Shown here one piece after another: positions 42,160 through 52,900 of a DNA stretch of 64,000 bases (within the stretch, counting starts at the first letter, position 1; each line of letters starts with the position of its first letter). A program made the translations under genes and the position numbers. This stretch comes from Symsagittifera roscoffensis (lineage: Eukaryota; Xenacoelomorpha; Acoela; Convolutidae), in the NCBI RefSeq assembly GCF_963678635.1, contig NC_087068.1:54026213-54090212 (forward strand). Reading direction: 5' to 3'. Under the pieces are notes generated by a model. It saw only the letters and a program-made list of their open reading frames with translations, did not search any database and was not told the origin of the DNA.

Positions 42160-42636
42160 CTATATAAACATTAGTTTACAAGATGGGGGAACTTGGCGTC
42201 TCAAAGATTCTGCCTGAAGCCTATTTTTTATAGCTTTTCGAGCTTTGAGTTTTAAGCGGTTCCTCTTCTTACGCGTCTTAAGGATATTAAGATTAGCGCT
42301 ATAACGCCTTAGAAGGAGGAGAGTTTTTAACTCAAGGGAAGGAGGCTGGTGAAGCTCTTTGTACTTCTCAATTAGTACCTGGTCCTGAGTCTTACACTTA
42401 ATGATAAAGTCTTTGACGACGTTCAGAACGAAAATATTTGTTGAAAATAAACTTTCCTCTTTATCCTCGGTTCCATTCCGTCTACAGTATACGATCGCAC
42501 AAAAATTTTTTCTATAGCTTAATAACAAATTGACAAGTTGCCTACTACTCAGCTTGCGATTATTATTGCTGCGGTGCCTACTTATCGAGTTATTAATGGC
42601 GCCGTGCCAAATTATAAGTTCGTTACGGTGAGACAA
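42160..42636 (-). CDS. Basic 158-residue frame upstream of BEL/Pao gag
   Basis: An open frame of 158 residues, strongly basic (SRHRSNNNRKLSSRQLVNLL; KTRKKRNRLKLKARKAIKNR), on the same strand as the Pao element and 158 bases upstream of its gag start. I do not recognise it. It could be a leader frame of the element or a host gene fragment. No splice sites or start context decide between them. Confidence 0.35.
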   Translation of the reverse strand: MSHRNELIIWHGAINNSISRHRSNNNRKLSSRQLVNLLLSYRKNFCAIVYCRRNGTEDKEESLFSTNIFVLNVVKDFIIKCKTQDQVLIEKYKELHQPPSLELKTLLLLRRYSANLNILKTRKKRNRLKLKARKAIKNRLQAESLRRQVPPSCKLMFI

Positions 42637-43533
42637 GTAGTGATGAAGGTATCACTGTTTTGTTTTCTGAGAGTACTTAGCGTTAAAGTTCAAACTTAAA
42701 CCTGGCTTTGTAAAGCAAGCATTTTTGATGCGCTTCTGGGACGGAGCGGACACTTTTCGAAGCGCGTGATCCAAGGAACAAGCTCCTTGAATTAATAACA
42801 TACACTTAAGGGACCTATGCGACGGCTACGTTACGCTTAAGTACCAAAGGGGTTGAAAATTAAGTAGGTCGGATGAACACCAACAACACACACTGAGTAA
42901 ACCTGAGGATGAAAGAATTCATTTTAATATAACTCACTTAATAACAATATAACTCACTTAATATTACCGTACCTGACCACTTAACATTACTGTCTCACAA
43001 CGAAGTCAATGATCGGACGGGCTGAAACGGCTGTGATTTGATCAACGGGTTCGAGTCATAAACCAATCCAACAACTAGTCCAGTACCTCTTTTCATTGTT
43101 CCAGTTTCACGGATTCATATTCCGTTCACATATATTCAAAAAAATTTTGTATCGAAAAAAAAATGTCAAGTAAATTGTCTAAGTACCGATTGTAAGATAT
43201 TTCAGTTCAACGGAACTGTCCAAAAATTTTGGGTATTGAGAAAAATTACCGGATGCTAGCTTGCGGGAAAAAATTTAACATGTATGACATCGAATATAAT
43301 TTTATAGCACGAATGGAGAGTTTTAAAAGTTTTGGAAACTTCTTACAGTTTTTAATTGGAGATTGGCGACACCGGGAAAAATCCAAAAACTTCGGGTGTC
43401 GAGAACAACACAGCTGCACTTTGACCAAAAGTCAACAATCAAGAGACCTGAACAGGCCTCTTTTCCGCCAGTCTGCTATTTTGTCTCTCTGCTCTGTCGT
43501 CTGTCTGCTCTGTCGTCTGTCGGTTGTGTTGTC

Positions 43534-43851
43534 CTAGTGCGAAAATGTCTGTCGCACTGTGCAGAACTCGGCCCAAGATGCGAGACACTTTTGACCAGGT
43601 CCTTGAGGATCCAGAAAGAACCCACTAGCCAATCCTGCAGATCCAGAAGCCACGACCGTGTATGATAAGGGTCCACCGGAGCCCTCGGATTCGAGCTCCT
43701 CTTCTGGTTCGGATTCTTCGATCGAGTGAATTATTTGTCGTCTTCGTCTGTAGCAAGATAGCAGCGCGTAGTGAACTCCGTACTCATTTGAATGGAAGTC
43801 TGGACTCGTCAGATCTGCTCCGGAAATATGGTTGCTAATTTTGTTGCTCAC
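43534..43851 (-). pseudogene. Leader/gag-like frame after primer-binding site
   Basis: A 105-residue frame with an acidic stretch (SIEESEPEEELESEGSGG) begins about 160 bases downstream (minus strand) of a tRNA-Lys-like primer-binding site. Position suggests an LTR-element leader or gag N terminus. It may be the start of the same BEL/Pao element or of another, unrelated one; no gag motif decides. Confidence 0.35.
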
Positions 43852-44007
43852 TTCGCCTCAAATGTTACTGTTACATGTTACTGTTAGCAGACTCTGATGA
43901 TCTGAGCGCCAGGGAGTCTTGTTTGGGTCTTTCAGGTTTAGTAAAGGAACAATTCAAGTTTGACTCGACTGAAGAAGAATGCGAGGTATCCCTTGTGTCG
44001 ATATCGT

Positions 44008-44025
44008 GTCCCTTGTGGGGCGCCA
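44008..44025 (-). promoter_or_regulatory. tRNA-Lys-type primer-binding site of an LTR element
   Basis: The minus strand reads TGGCGCCCCACAAGGGAC, differing at only three of 18 positions from the tRNA-Lys3-type primer-binding site (TGGCGCCCGAACAGGGAC). It lies 3 bases after GAGAGCACA, a plausible LTR end in CA. Reverse transcription of an LTR element would start here. Confidence 0.6.
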
Positions 44026-44028
44026 AAA

Positions 44029-44157
44029 TGTGCTCTCAATCTCCGTAAGATTAATTTGAAGTCGAAAAGAATCAAGAATAAATTCGTATTATCGGCAATA
44101 TAAATTTGTCGGCAATTTTGATAATTTTCATCCAAAAGCATAAGCTCATATAACACC
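44029..44157 (-). repeat. Candidate 5' LTR end next to primer-binding site
   Basis: From TGTTATATGAGC (about 44157) to GAGAGCACA (44029) the minus-strand stretch starts with TG and ends with CA beside the primer-binding site. It may be a short LTR or only its 3' part. No matching second LTR was found in the window. Confidence 0.35.
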
Positions 44158-44307
44158 AATATTCCGCTTCAAAAAACAAATGGGCACAAGCTAGCCACAA
44201 GAACCGGTCGGTAAGGTCCTTGAGACAAATTGCTCTTTTTGAGAACCAAATTAGAACAACAAACAGTTAAAATAGGATATAACCCCCTTTTTTAGTATTT
44301 TAAAACA

Positions 44308-44400
44308 TTGGCAGGTGTGGGACTCGAACCTACGTCAACTGTCATGTCTCTATAGTCGGCGTTACGTTTCTTTAGCTTAGGCCGCTCGGCTAACTGTTCT
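44308..44400 (-). repeat. tRNA-like sequence with A and B boxes (SINE or pseudo-tRNA)
   Basis: On the minus strand, TTAGCCGAGCGGCCTAAGC matches the A-box/D-arm region of Leu/Ser-type tRNAs and GTAGGTTCGAGTCCCAC is a near-perfect B box and T arm. The acceptor halves (GAACAGT and ACCTGCC) do not pair well and no normal anticodon arm folds, so it is a pseudo-tRNA or the RNA polymerase III head of a SINE. Confidence 0.55.
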
Positions 44401-45767
44401 TATTTGATATGCATCTTTACTCTGTTTTATATTTGCGTTGCAACACATACAATTTGATGTAGAGTTTATGGAAAAAATCCTATCTACAATTTTCATAGAA
44501 GATTGTAAAAATTATTATCAGTTGGTATAAAACTCAAGCAAAACAAATTAAGTAATTTCGGCATCGAAAAAAAAATTAAACAAAAAATGTTTATCATAAA
44601 TTTTTATAGGAAAGATACAAATTGGGTTTAAAAAAATGTTTACCCTTTTTTTATCCCTTTTTATTCTACGTATTGGTCTTAGACTTCGCCATGTATCCAG
44701 ATGTAAGTTTTGTAAAATTAAAAAGTAATTAAAAAAAACCCCATAAACGAAATTTCCCATAGAATATGATAGATTGTAAACTAAGTTAGAGGCAACGAAA
44801 TTTCCCATAAGCTAAGATAGAGAATATATTAAATAAAATAGGGCATTCAGTTATTAAGACAGGGTATAGGGTATAGAGTCTGTAATGTATCAAGATAGGG
44901 ACTGATAGACTGTGGTATCATTGTAACAGAATGGTAACAATGTTAGTTTTTTCTTGTTTTTGTGAAAAAATCTCAATTTTTTAAGGAAAGTGTTAGTGCC
45001 ATACCTAATTGTTACCAATCTATGGTTGTTTTACTAAGTAGCAATGCTTAAGATCTAGAAAACTATGCTTCGAGATAGTATAACTCAGATGGTAAATTTC
45101 GAAAAAAAATCGATTTTTTCCTGAAACTCAAGCGCGGCGTTAAGCAGGTTAATCAAATTAAATTGTTGAATAAAGTATAATTACTGAAAAAATTACCAAT
45201 TTACTGTAATAATTAACTGATTATGTTTATATATCTTTGTACATGAAAAATTCTGTGCATCCAAGGTTCGTTCTGCTCACAAAAATAAATTAAATGTTGC
45301 CATTACAATTTCCATTCGCATTTTTTGCCTTTCTTTTTTTTCTGACGACACAGACTGAATTTTATGACAAAACAAGAAAAAATTTGTTTTAAAGTCCGAT
45401 TACATGATTTTAGCAAAATTATATGAGATCTGTATAATTAGCATTTATTTTTTCCTATCCTAGACTTAGTTTATAAAACTTTTTGACTAGCACTTTTTGG
45501 TCTATAGAGGTCATCTCGGGGGCTCAATGTGAGTTGTGCGTGTGTTTGTGAAAAACAACTCAAACTATTTTAAAAAAACATATTTGGGGATTAAGCGTGC
45601 GTGTGTGTGTGTGTGTTGCGTGTGTGATGGGTAAAAATAGATATTTGGAATCTAGTTTGTGATTTAGGTTTTTGCAAAGTCCTAAATGCTCATTATATAC
45701 TTTTTTATATAATATTTTAAACAGAAGTTTAAATTGATGTACTTTTCACTTCCAAATTTTAATATAA

Positions 45768-45815
45768 AATGCTAGTCTTACAATTTCTTTAATTTGTAAT
45801 TGTAAGACTAGCATT
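45768..45815. repeat. 17-bp-arm hairpin
   Basis: AATGCTAGTCTTACAAT (45768-45784) is perfectly complementary to ATTGTAAGACTAGCATT (45799-45815) across a 14-base loop. It could be a trimmed miniature element or an RNA hairpin; no other evidence. Confidence 0.8.
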
Positions 45816-47055
45816 GTTCTGAAAAAAAATTTTTTTTCATAAAATAAAAAGATCTAAATTTAGTTCAGATGTCCATGAACGGTAAAAAAAAATCCATAAT
45901 TAACTTCATGAACGAAGAAAATGCCTGCAAATATCAATTATCAATTTTTAAACATTTAAAGGGCAGGTCCTTTTTTGCGTGTTTTTATTGTAATTTTATC
46001 TTTGTGCGCAAACAGTTTGAAATTTTTATTCACAAGAAAAGTATACACTTACACAAAAATTGATGAAAAACTGGAGAAAAAAAACCTATTTACAAATACA
46101 TACATTTTGTATTTATTGAATGTATGTATTTTTATCTGCGCATTATTTATAGTTTATGGCAAGGCTAGTTAATTAGGGTACGGCGAATTGTACGGTTCAT
46201 CCATTATCATTTTACGATTTAAGAAAACATGAAAGCATAAAAAATAGTTAAATCTGACTACTGAAATTCGTATATATCTATAAAAATCTATAAAAATAGT
46301 AGCATATTAAAAGCCAGTAAAATGAAAGCAGTGTTTATAGAGACGAAGAACCAATCAGTCGAAAAATGAACCACCTTATCAACGAGCACAATTTTACGTC
46401 TAGCTTATAAACGTTTATAGTTTATAAATAAATACGACACGCGAAAAAAAACTGAAGAAAAAATAAATCTAAAGACTATAGTTTTTTTGTCAGTAGCATG
46501 TTTTAGTCTGATGAGTTGAACCTAAACGTTTAAGACCATTGTGATTTATTTTTTACTAGTTAGGATTTCACCAGTTTAGGTTTGACGACAGTTAGGTTGA
46601 TTGAACATCTGGTCTCGAAAATGGGGTTGGGGGAATGAAAGAAAGAGTCAAGGATGACCCGCGTCATTCTTATCTCTTTTTTAATACCATCCGAGAGTAT
46701 TATTGAAAATTTGAAGCTCCATGCCCCGGGGACCAAAATCGATCACCGGGATGAAAAGTGAATCGGGGAAGAAATAATTTGAAGGAGGAAGGGGAAATTC
46801 CGCTGCTGGCTATGGGAGGGGAGCAAGACAAAATCAGGTCGGGGAAGAAATAACAAAAACTAATTAGACTCTATAGATCGCGATCACTTCATTTTCATCA
46901 CACAGGTTGTATTTTTTTTTACTGGAATCACGCCAATTTTTTCCGTTGGAACTTCTTTGACCACCGCTAGTATAGTACACAAGAGATTTTTTATACTGAA
47001 GAAGGGGGGGGGGGGGGGCAGGGGGAGGCTCGGGGGAGTTCCGTTTTTTGAACTA

Positions 47056-47111
47056 ATTTTTTTTTAATTTTCTTGAATGATTATAATCATTCAAGAAAAT
47101 TAAAAAAAAAT
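47056..47111. repeat. Perfect 56-bp palindrome without spacer
   Basis: The bases TTTTCTTGAATGATTA and TAATCATTCAAGAAAA meet at 47083/47084, and the arms extend perfectly to 28 bases each through TTAA and nine T/A residues. Such a spacerless palindrome is rare and unstable. Confidence 0.9.
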
Positions 47112-50100
47112 AGTATATAGTTCTATAGAGCCATGCAATGAAAAAGCCCGTGACAGATTGAAATTTTGTATTGCCAAAGTTGCTAAAGCTATTTTTATTC
47201 TGGATTCAGGATAAATCTGGAAGCAATTATTCAATTCTTATTTCCGAAGTTGTTATTGACCTTAATTTTGATTAGGTCGACCAGATAGATTTTCCAAGGT
47301 ATCCCCATAAACCATAAAACCGTTTTTGACTCAAGCATAATTTTCAAAAAGCAGGCCAAAAATGGCGTTTTTCTACTTTTAGAAATTTTTGAACAAAAAA
47401 TTGCGTGGTGGAACGAAAATGGATTTCCTAAATTGGGTGGCAAAGATGTCATAAAACGATCCCCCCCCCCCCCCCCGCTTTTTTTCTTTTTCATTTGCAG
47501 GTGAAGGAGTTGTAATTATCCTAAATTCAATTCTCTGCGTCCAAACCTAAGTGCAAATCTTAAACACTTACTAAGTAACATTTCACAAAACAGTTAGAGA
47601 GAACATTATTCAAGTTGAAAAATAAAGTTTTACTAAATTTTTAATCAAATTTTACAAATTATTGAACAATTTTGTTGAATTTTGGATAGTAAAATTATTT
47701 GCATTTGAGAGCGAAAATGATGAATCTGTAAACAATATTTATATACTGAAATTAACTTTGGCTTCAAGTTCCAATCAGTTACAGACGAACTCTAACTAAT
47801 CTTGAACTCATTCGCAGCTAATCAAACTCTGAAAAATGGATAAAATTAACGTCATTTTATAATATCAAATCAGGCGCGGATCTTTTATCAGTTGTTTTAT
47901 ATTATCGAAGTTTAACAGTCAAAATGGGTCCAGACGTATGGTTTTTCTTCGTTTTATAAAATTCATTAACAAAATTATATTTTAATTTCTATATAAAAAT
48001 TCATCCGCCAAAGGCCAAGTTTTAAAATCAAGAGAAATTTGTTGAGCTCTGTCATTAAGTATTTCTTCATGCTTCTAGTTTTTAGTACGAATTGTGGTAA
48101 TTTTTTTTTTAAATTTAAAGTTATGATAAGTTTAAAAACTTTTATAACTTCTGTAAATCCGCTCCTGCTTTTAAGATCAATTTTTATAGCTCAAATTATA
48201 ACTTAGTTGGGATCTCTTTAACGCCCCCCCCCCCCGTGGTATCTAGCAACCGCGATTGCCACCCCCAAAGAACTAATTCAACGGTTAAAAATTGGTTAAC
48301 ATTAAATCTAGTTACGAATCCCCTCATGTTGCAAATCAGCTCGAAAACGCCAAAATTTTGAAAACTTTTGAGCCGAAAAACCAAAAAAAAAATTTGAACC
48401 AAAAAACCAAAAAAACCTACCCTTACTCAAAATTAACATATAAGGGGGGGGGGTAGTTAGAGAGATAGGTTAATTGTTATAAAGGATGAAATAGTTAATG
48501 GTGTGTTGTGTTGTTTCCATTCACACGTCCACTACACTTCCGTCTGGGGAGCCGAGGCGTCTCTGATATGTGTTGCTGCTGCCGTAATGGGCCGGCTCTG
48601 TCGGGGGGTATTGGGGAGCAGTGATCACCTTTTAAATCACAACCGAACACCAAATGTTAACAGTCTTGAACAGGGGTGTGGAAATGAACTGTATATCAAA
48701 ATATACTCAATAAATATATTTAATTTTGATTATTTTCATCCTTTAAAAAATAAGGTTTTTTTTCGGCCAAGTGTTGGCCAAGTGTGCCTGTTGATTGGAC
48801 AGGGGTGTGAAAAGGAACTTAAAAAACATTGTCATTAAATATTTCTAATTGCTTTATTTTCATCATTTAAAAAGATAATTTTATTTCTTTCGGTCAATTG
48901 TTTTTCGGCCAATGATCGCCCTCACCGAAGTTTCTCCTATTGTTTTCTATTATCTAGGGATTTTATGTTCGAACAAGAAATTAATCTGTTAATAATCAAT
49001 TACCTGATGATTTTGTGGTCGCACAGTAAAATAATAGAATATATGCTGAAAAAATCCATGATAATACTCTATTTTTATGTCGATTATGTTGGAATTGCAA
49101 CCTATTATAATTCCACTATAATTGATATAAAGTTAGAAAAATGTGCGACAACGTTTTTTAAAAACTTCCAGTTGCCTGAGCTTAAAAAATGAGGAAAAAC
49201 AGCAAAGTAACCCTGGATTACTAGACAACTAAACAACCCTTCTATAAAATGGGATGAGTTGCTGGCTTATGTCGCCATGTATTGCATTAAATGTTTTGGA
49301 ACTAAAACTCGTCGGAAGTTTTTTTAAGTTTCTTCAAAAATTTGAAACTTTTTACTGATGACTTTCAATTTTTTCATGTTCTCAATGCTCAATTTTTAAA
49401 GCTCTCGCTGTTACAATGAACTGCTTGTTTATGTCTCAATGTATTGCCTTAAATTGTTTTGGAACTGAAAACATCGGGAATTTTTTTATGACGTTTCCAG
49501 CAAAAGTTTTTTTTTTTTTACAGATGATTTATTTTATTTCACAGTCTCAATTATTGTCTCCATTATTGTTGCTCTTATTTTCAAATCTTGAATTTAAAAA
49601 AATCTTGCTTTTAATGAGCAATGCTTTTAATAGGTTTTTCGGAGATTCAATAAACACAATAAAAAAGTTTTTATGGCAAAAAATATATAATATCTTGAGA
49701 TTTTATGGAGAGAAAACTAGAGTTTAGTGAAATTATAAAGCGATATAATCGATGCAAAAATAATCCATTTTCCAGCTATTATTATAAAAAATGTTGCCTA
49801 ACTTGGTGACACTTTATCGGTTACAATGGCATCATTTTTGGCAAAATTTTCTCAATTTAAACTATTGTTATCCGAGAAACTTCGTGCAGGCCAACAATAT
49901 GGTTGAACAAATTCGTTAATTTTCTCAAAAGACAATTAAATAAAGGTTTTTCTTATTGCTAATTTGAAGTGAACTTACGCCGATATTTCATCTTTGCAGT
50001 TAAAATTTACTGGAAAAGCCCAATGCTTTTAGTCGTCTAGCCAAGTGTAGCAATTGTAACAATTCATGGGGGTGAATTTCAAAAAATTTGTTGATGTTTT

Positions 50101-50439
50101 TCAAGATCGGAAAATTGACTTTACGAGCTTTCTCAAAATACAATCAAGACGCTGATGTGAAAAATTTTTGCTTTGCAGTCACATCATTGAAAAATTGTCG
50201 CAAAAATTCTTTTTTTTGACAGTTTTCAAAATTTTTTTGACAAGACTCGTTTTTTTTGGCGTGTGCCGCATTCAAAATAAGCATATATTGGTGCCCAACG
50301 TGCCTTTAGAAAATCTTTACGGTAAGCGGCCGAATATGGATGTCTTAAAATAATATCAAAGGAAAAAGGGACCCTTCGGATGGCATGGGGGCTGGATCTT
50401 TCAGAGGGGGAGTCCACTCTAAATTTTGACGTAATCTAA

Positions 50440-50535
50440 GGTTAGAGAATTCGGTTGTTATGTAATCTATGAGTCCAACCTTAACTTTTGACGTAATATT
50501 ATCTTAGAGAAGTCGGTTGTTATGTAATCTATTGT
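50440..50535 (+). repeat. Tandem duplication by the innexin exon end
   Basis: TCGGTTGTTATGTAATCTAT occurs at about 50450 and 50512, each preceded by TTAGAGAA, forming a roughly 64-base tandem repeat. The in-frame stop reached if the innexin donor is ignored lies inside this repeat. Confidence 0.8.
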
Positions 50536-50542
50536 GACATAC

Positions 50543-51063
50543 CTTCCGATTGGATGACGAGTCGTAAGGGTTCGTTTTTCTTGCCATATATGGAAGATTT
50601 TCCTGATTACTGTGAAGCCCTATGGACTTCTTCACGCCTGGATTAGCATTGTTGGTATTACTGACTGGGTTATTAGCCGATATATTTATTGCGTGGTGGT
50701 GGTGATGTGGTTTCTGGACATAGTTATCCCATAATTGGGCCACTAGCTCTGAAACTATAATACTATTCGTGTTTTTGCTGAGCAGTCGTATCATAAACAC
50801 GCCATCGGGCCGAAGGTACAAATTGACGAAACGCTTGCACATTTTTTTGTCTTCTGCTGTATTGTATCGATCCATGTATTTGAGGTGTTTTTTGATGTAG
50901 CCCAGCCGGTCGTTGAAGCAAATAGTTCGGACTACCCACTCGAAAAAATTAACCAGAGTGGCAATTCCGACAAATATGAGCCAAAACCAAATGAAAAGGT
51001 AGATTTTTTCGTTGAACAAATTGATGCTGAGAACACATTGCACAGTAAATGATTGTACGTTTC
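50543..51063 (-). CDS. Innexin, C-terminal exon
   Basis: Acceptor GTGTGTTTAG precedes GAAACGTACAATC. The first two bases complete a Gly codon with the G ending the upstream exon, giving IRTIGNVQSFTVQCVLSINL, exactly the innexin second extracellular loop with its second conserved Cys. TM4 follows (IYLFIWFWLIFVGIATLVNF), then the cytoplasmic tail (KKHLKYMDRYN; FVNLYLRPDGVFMIRLL; ELVAQLWDNY) and a His run. The frame reaches donor GGAAG|GTATGT at 50543/50542. If unspliced it would stop at 50504 after 13 more codons derived from a tandem repeat, so a further small exon downstream is likely. Confidence 0.9.
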
Positions 51064-51317
51064 CTAAACACACAAAGACACGCATTAGTAAAACCGGATA
51101 GAGTGGAGTGGGGGGGGGGGGTGTAATTTTTTCGATCCCAGAAGGACCGAACGCCCAACAAACAGACTTTAGTATCCGAACACTTGAAAGAATTCAGCTG
51201 AAAAAAAAATTGGACAGTTTTGAACGGTTCTAGGACGGCAATGGGCTGAAAAATTCTTCGGAGTCGGTTCTTCTAATGTCAGAACAGCCCCCAATAAAAA
51301 TGGAAGCAAGAAGCTTA

Positions 51318-52445
51318 CCCGCACTGACAAAAATGGAATGGGATCGATTTTAGTATGAAAAAAGTACGTTGATTAAATTTAAATCGATTTTAGTATGACA
51401 AAAAATTACGTTGATTAAATTTAGATCGATTTTAGTATGAAAAAAGTACGAAGATTAAATTAAAGAGATGAAGATTGATTTGGATCGATTTAAAATCGAT
51501 TTAAATTGATCTTAAATCCCAGCTAAAAAAATTGATCCAAATCGATTTTGAATCAATTTAAATGCATTTTTTCCAGTCTGAATTTATTTTCATTTTTAAG
51601 GGGATTAAAACGGATTTAAATCGATTTAAATCGATTTTTTTCAATCGAGTTTTATCAGTTTCAAAATTTTATTGCATTTATTTCTTGCCTATCATTTTTT
51701 CATTTTACATCCATAGCGTATTGTAGCATAAAAAGACCAAATAAAAAGACCAAAATATCGATAAAACTCTAACCCTTTTCTTGATTAGTTTCATAAGTTG
51801 TTGCTTAAAATCTGATTTACTTTCATGATTTTCTATGATTTTATTGCATATTATTGAGATCACAATTTAATTTTACCTAACCCTTTTCTGGTTTGTTACA
51901 CAATACTTTGCCCATAATCTGATTTACAATGGTTTTCTATAATTTTATTCAAATTTTTCAATGGTTTTCAAATTTTTGAGTTTAAAACCTGATTTATGTG
52001 GATCATTTTATTGAATTCTATAATATCTGGCACGAGTGTTTATGTTTAAAAATCGAGAATAAAAAATGGCAACAATTTTTTTGAAGGGTAAGTTTTTTTC
52101 GCCGTGTTAGCAAAACATCGATTTTAATGTGTCGGAAAATCCATCGAAATCGATTTAAATCGATTTTTTAGACTCTTAAATCGATTTAAAATTTTCAAAA
52201 AGATCGAATTAAATTGATCTAAAATGGATTTAAGTGAGATTCGGATGGATTTTAGTGAGTCGGAAAAACCATCGAAATCGATTTAAATCGATTTTTTAGA
52301 CACTTAAATTGATTTAAAATTTTCAAAAAGATCAATTTAAATCGTTTTAAAATCCATTTAAGTTCGTAAAATTTACATGGTTAATCGATTTGGATCGATT
52401 TAAAATCAATTTAAATCGACCGGAAACCATTTCTGTCAGTGCGGG
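51318..52445. mobile_element. TA-flanked inverted-repeat element of ATCGAT motifs
   Basis: TA is followed by CCCGCACTGACAAAAATGG (from 51318), and the right end is CCATTTCTGTCAGTGCGGG before TA (52445), so the terminal inverted repeats match at 18 of 19 bases and the flanks are the TA target duplication of Tc1/mariner-type transposition. The 1.1 kb interior has no frame and consists mostly of ATCGATTTAAATCGATTT-type motifs, with a 46-bp tandem at 51345-51455 and a 126-bp tandem at 52138-52335. Confidence 0.8.
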
Positions 52446-52670
52446 TATAGTTACTCATTGATTTTACATAAATAATAAAAATATATATTTTTTCACTTAT
52501 CGTTGGAATCAAACTTGATATAAAATTTTTGATCGGAAAAAATATGCCGATTTCTTTTTGACAAAACGAACAAAATTTGCTGATATAAAACTATCATTAA
52601 AAGTCAAAAGAATTGCTTTTGTGCTAGCATCATTTTGGCTCTGCCTAACATCAAATAGTAATAGTGAAAA

Positions 52671-52900
52671 AAGACTGCTTGTATATCAGCCCTGAACGTT
52701 CCGACTGCACTTTAAGGACAAATTGTTTTTTTTAATTCATTTTCCCAAAGGCTAACGTGAACTACAAAAAGATGTACTTAGCTTTTGTCCTGATTATAAG
52801 ACCCTTGCCTCAATTCATTCAGAACCAATTAAACAGACGCTTGAGTGTTTTACGAAAACGCAACACATTGCGCGTTAATTATCTTAAATAGGCCAAAAAA
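52671..52900 (-). mobile_element. Family A Helentron-like element, reversed, truncated
   Basis: The reverse complement of the family A 3' end is present: GACTGCTTG, hairpin-like ATATCAGCCCTGAACG, then TTCCGACTGC. Downstream CACATTGCGCGTTAATTATC corresponds to the internal GCGCGATT/ACGCGTAA region. The 5' end was not found. Confidence 0.5.

Larger units (their letters stand above)
44410..50503. other. Gene-empty AT-rich region
   Basis: No gene is supported over 6 kb. It contains a GT microsatellite (about 45596-45625), two hairpins listed separately, poly-G/poly-C runs (about 47008, 47461, 48225, 48445), an imperfect tandem duplication of about 128 bp (48671-48930), AT-rich repeat sequence at 49690-49880, and a dispersed repeat (50238-50405). 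All frames are short and repeat-derived. Confidence 0.5.

Noticed and set aside
44308-44400. Functional tRNA-Leu or tRNA-Ser gene
   Set aside because: A and B boxes are good but the acceptor stem and anticodon arm do not fold.
48503-48838. 111-residue plus-strand frame
   Set aside because: Most of it spans an imperfect 128-bp tandem duplication, so its length is a repeat artefact.
50504-50542. Innexin natural stop at 50504
   Set aside because: Not excluded, but the codons after 50543 come from a tandem repeat and are preceded by an excellent splice donor.
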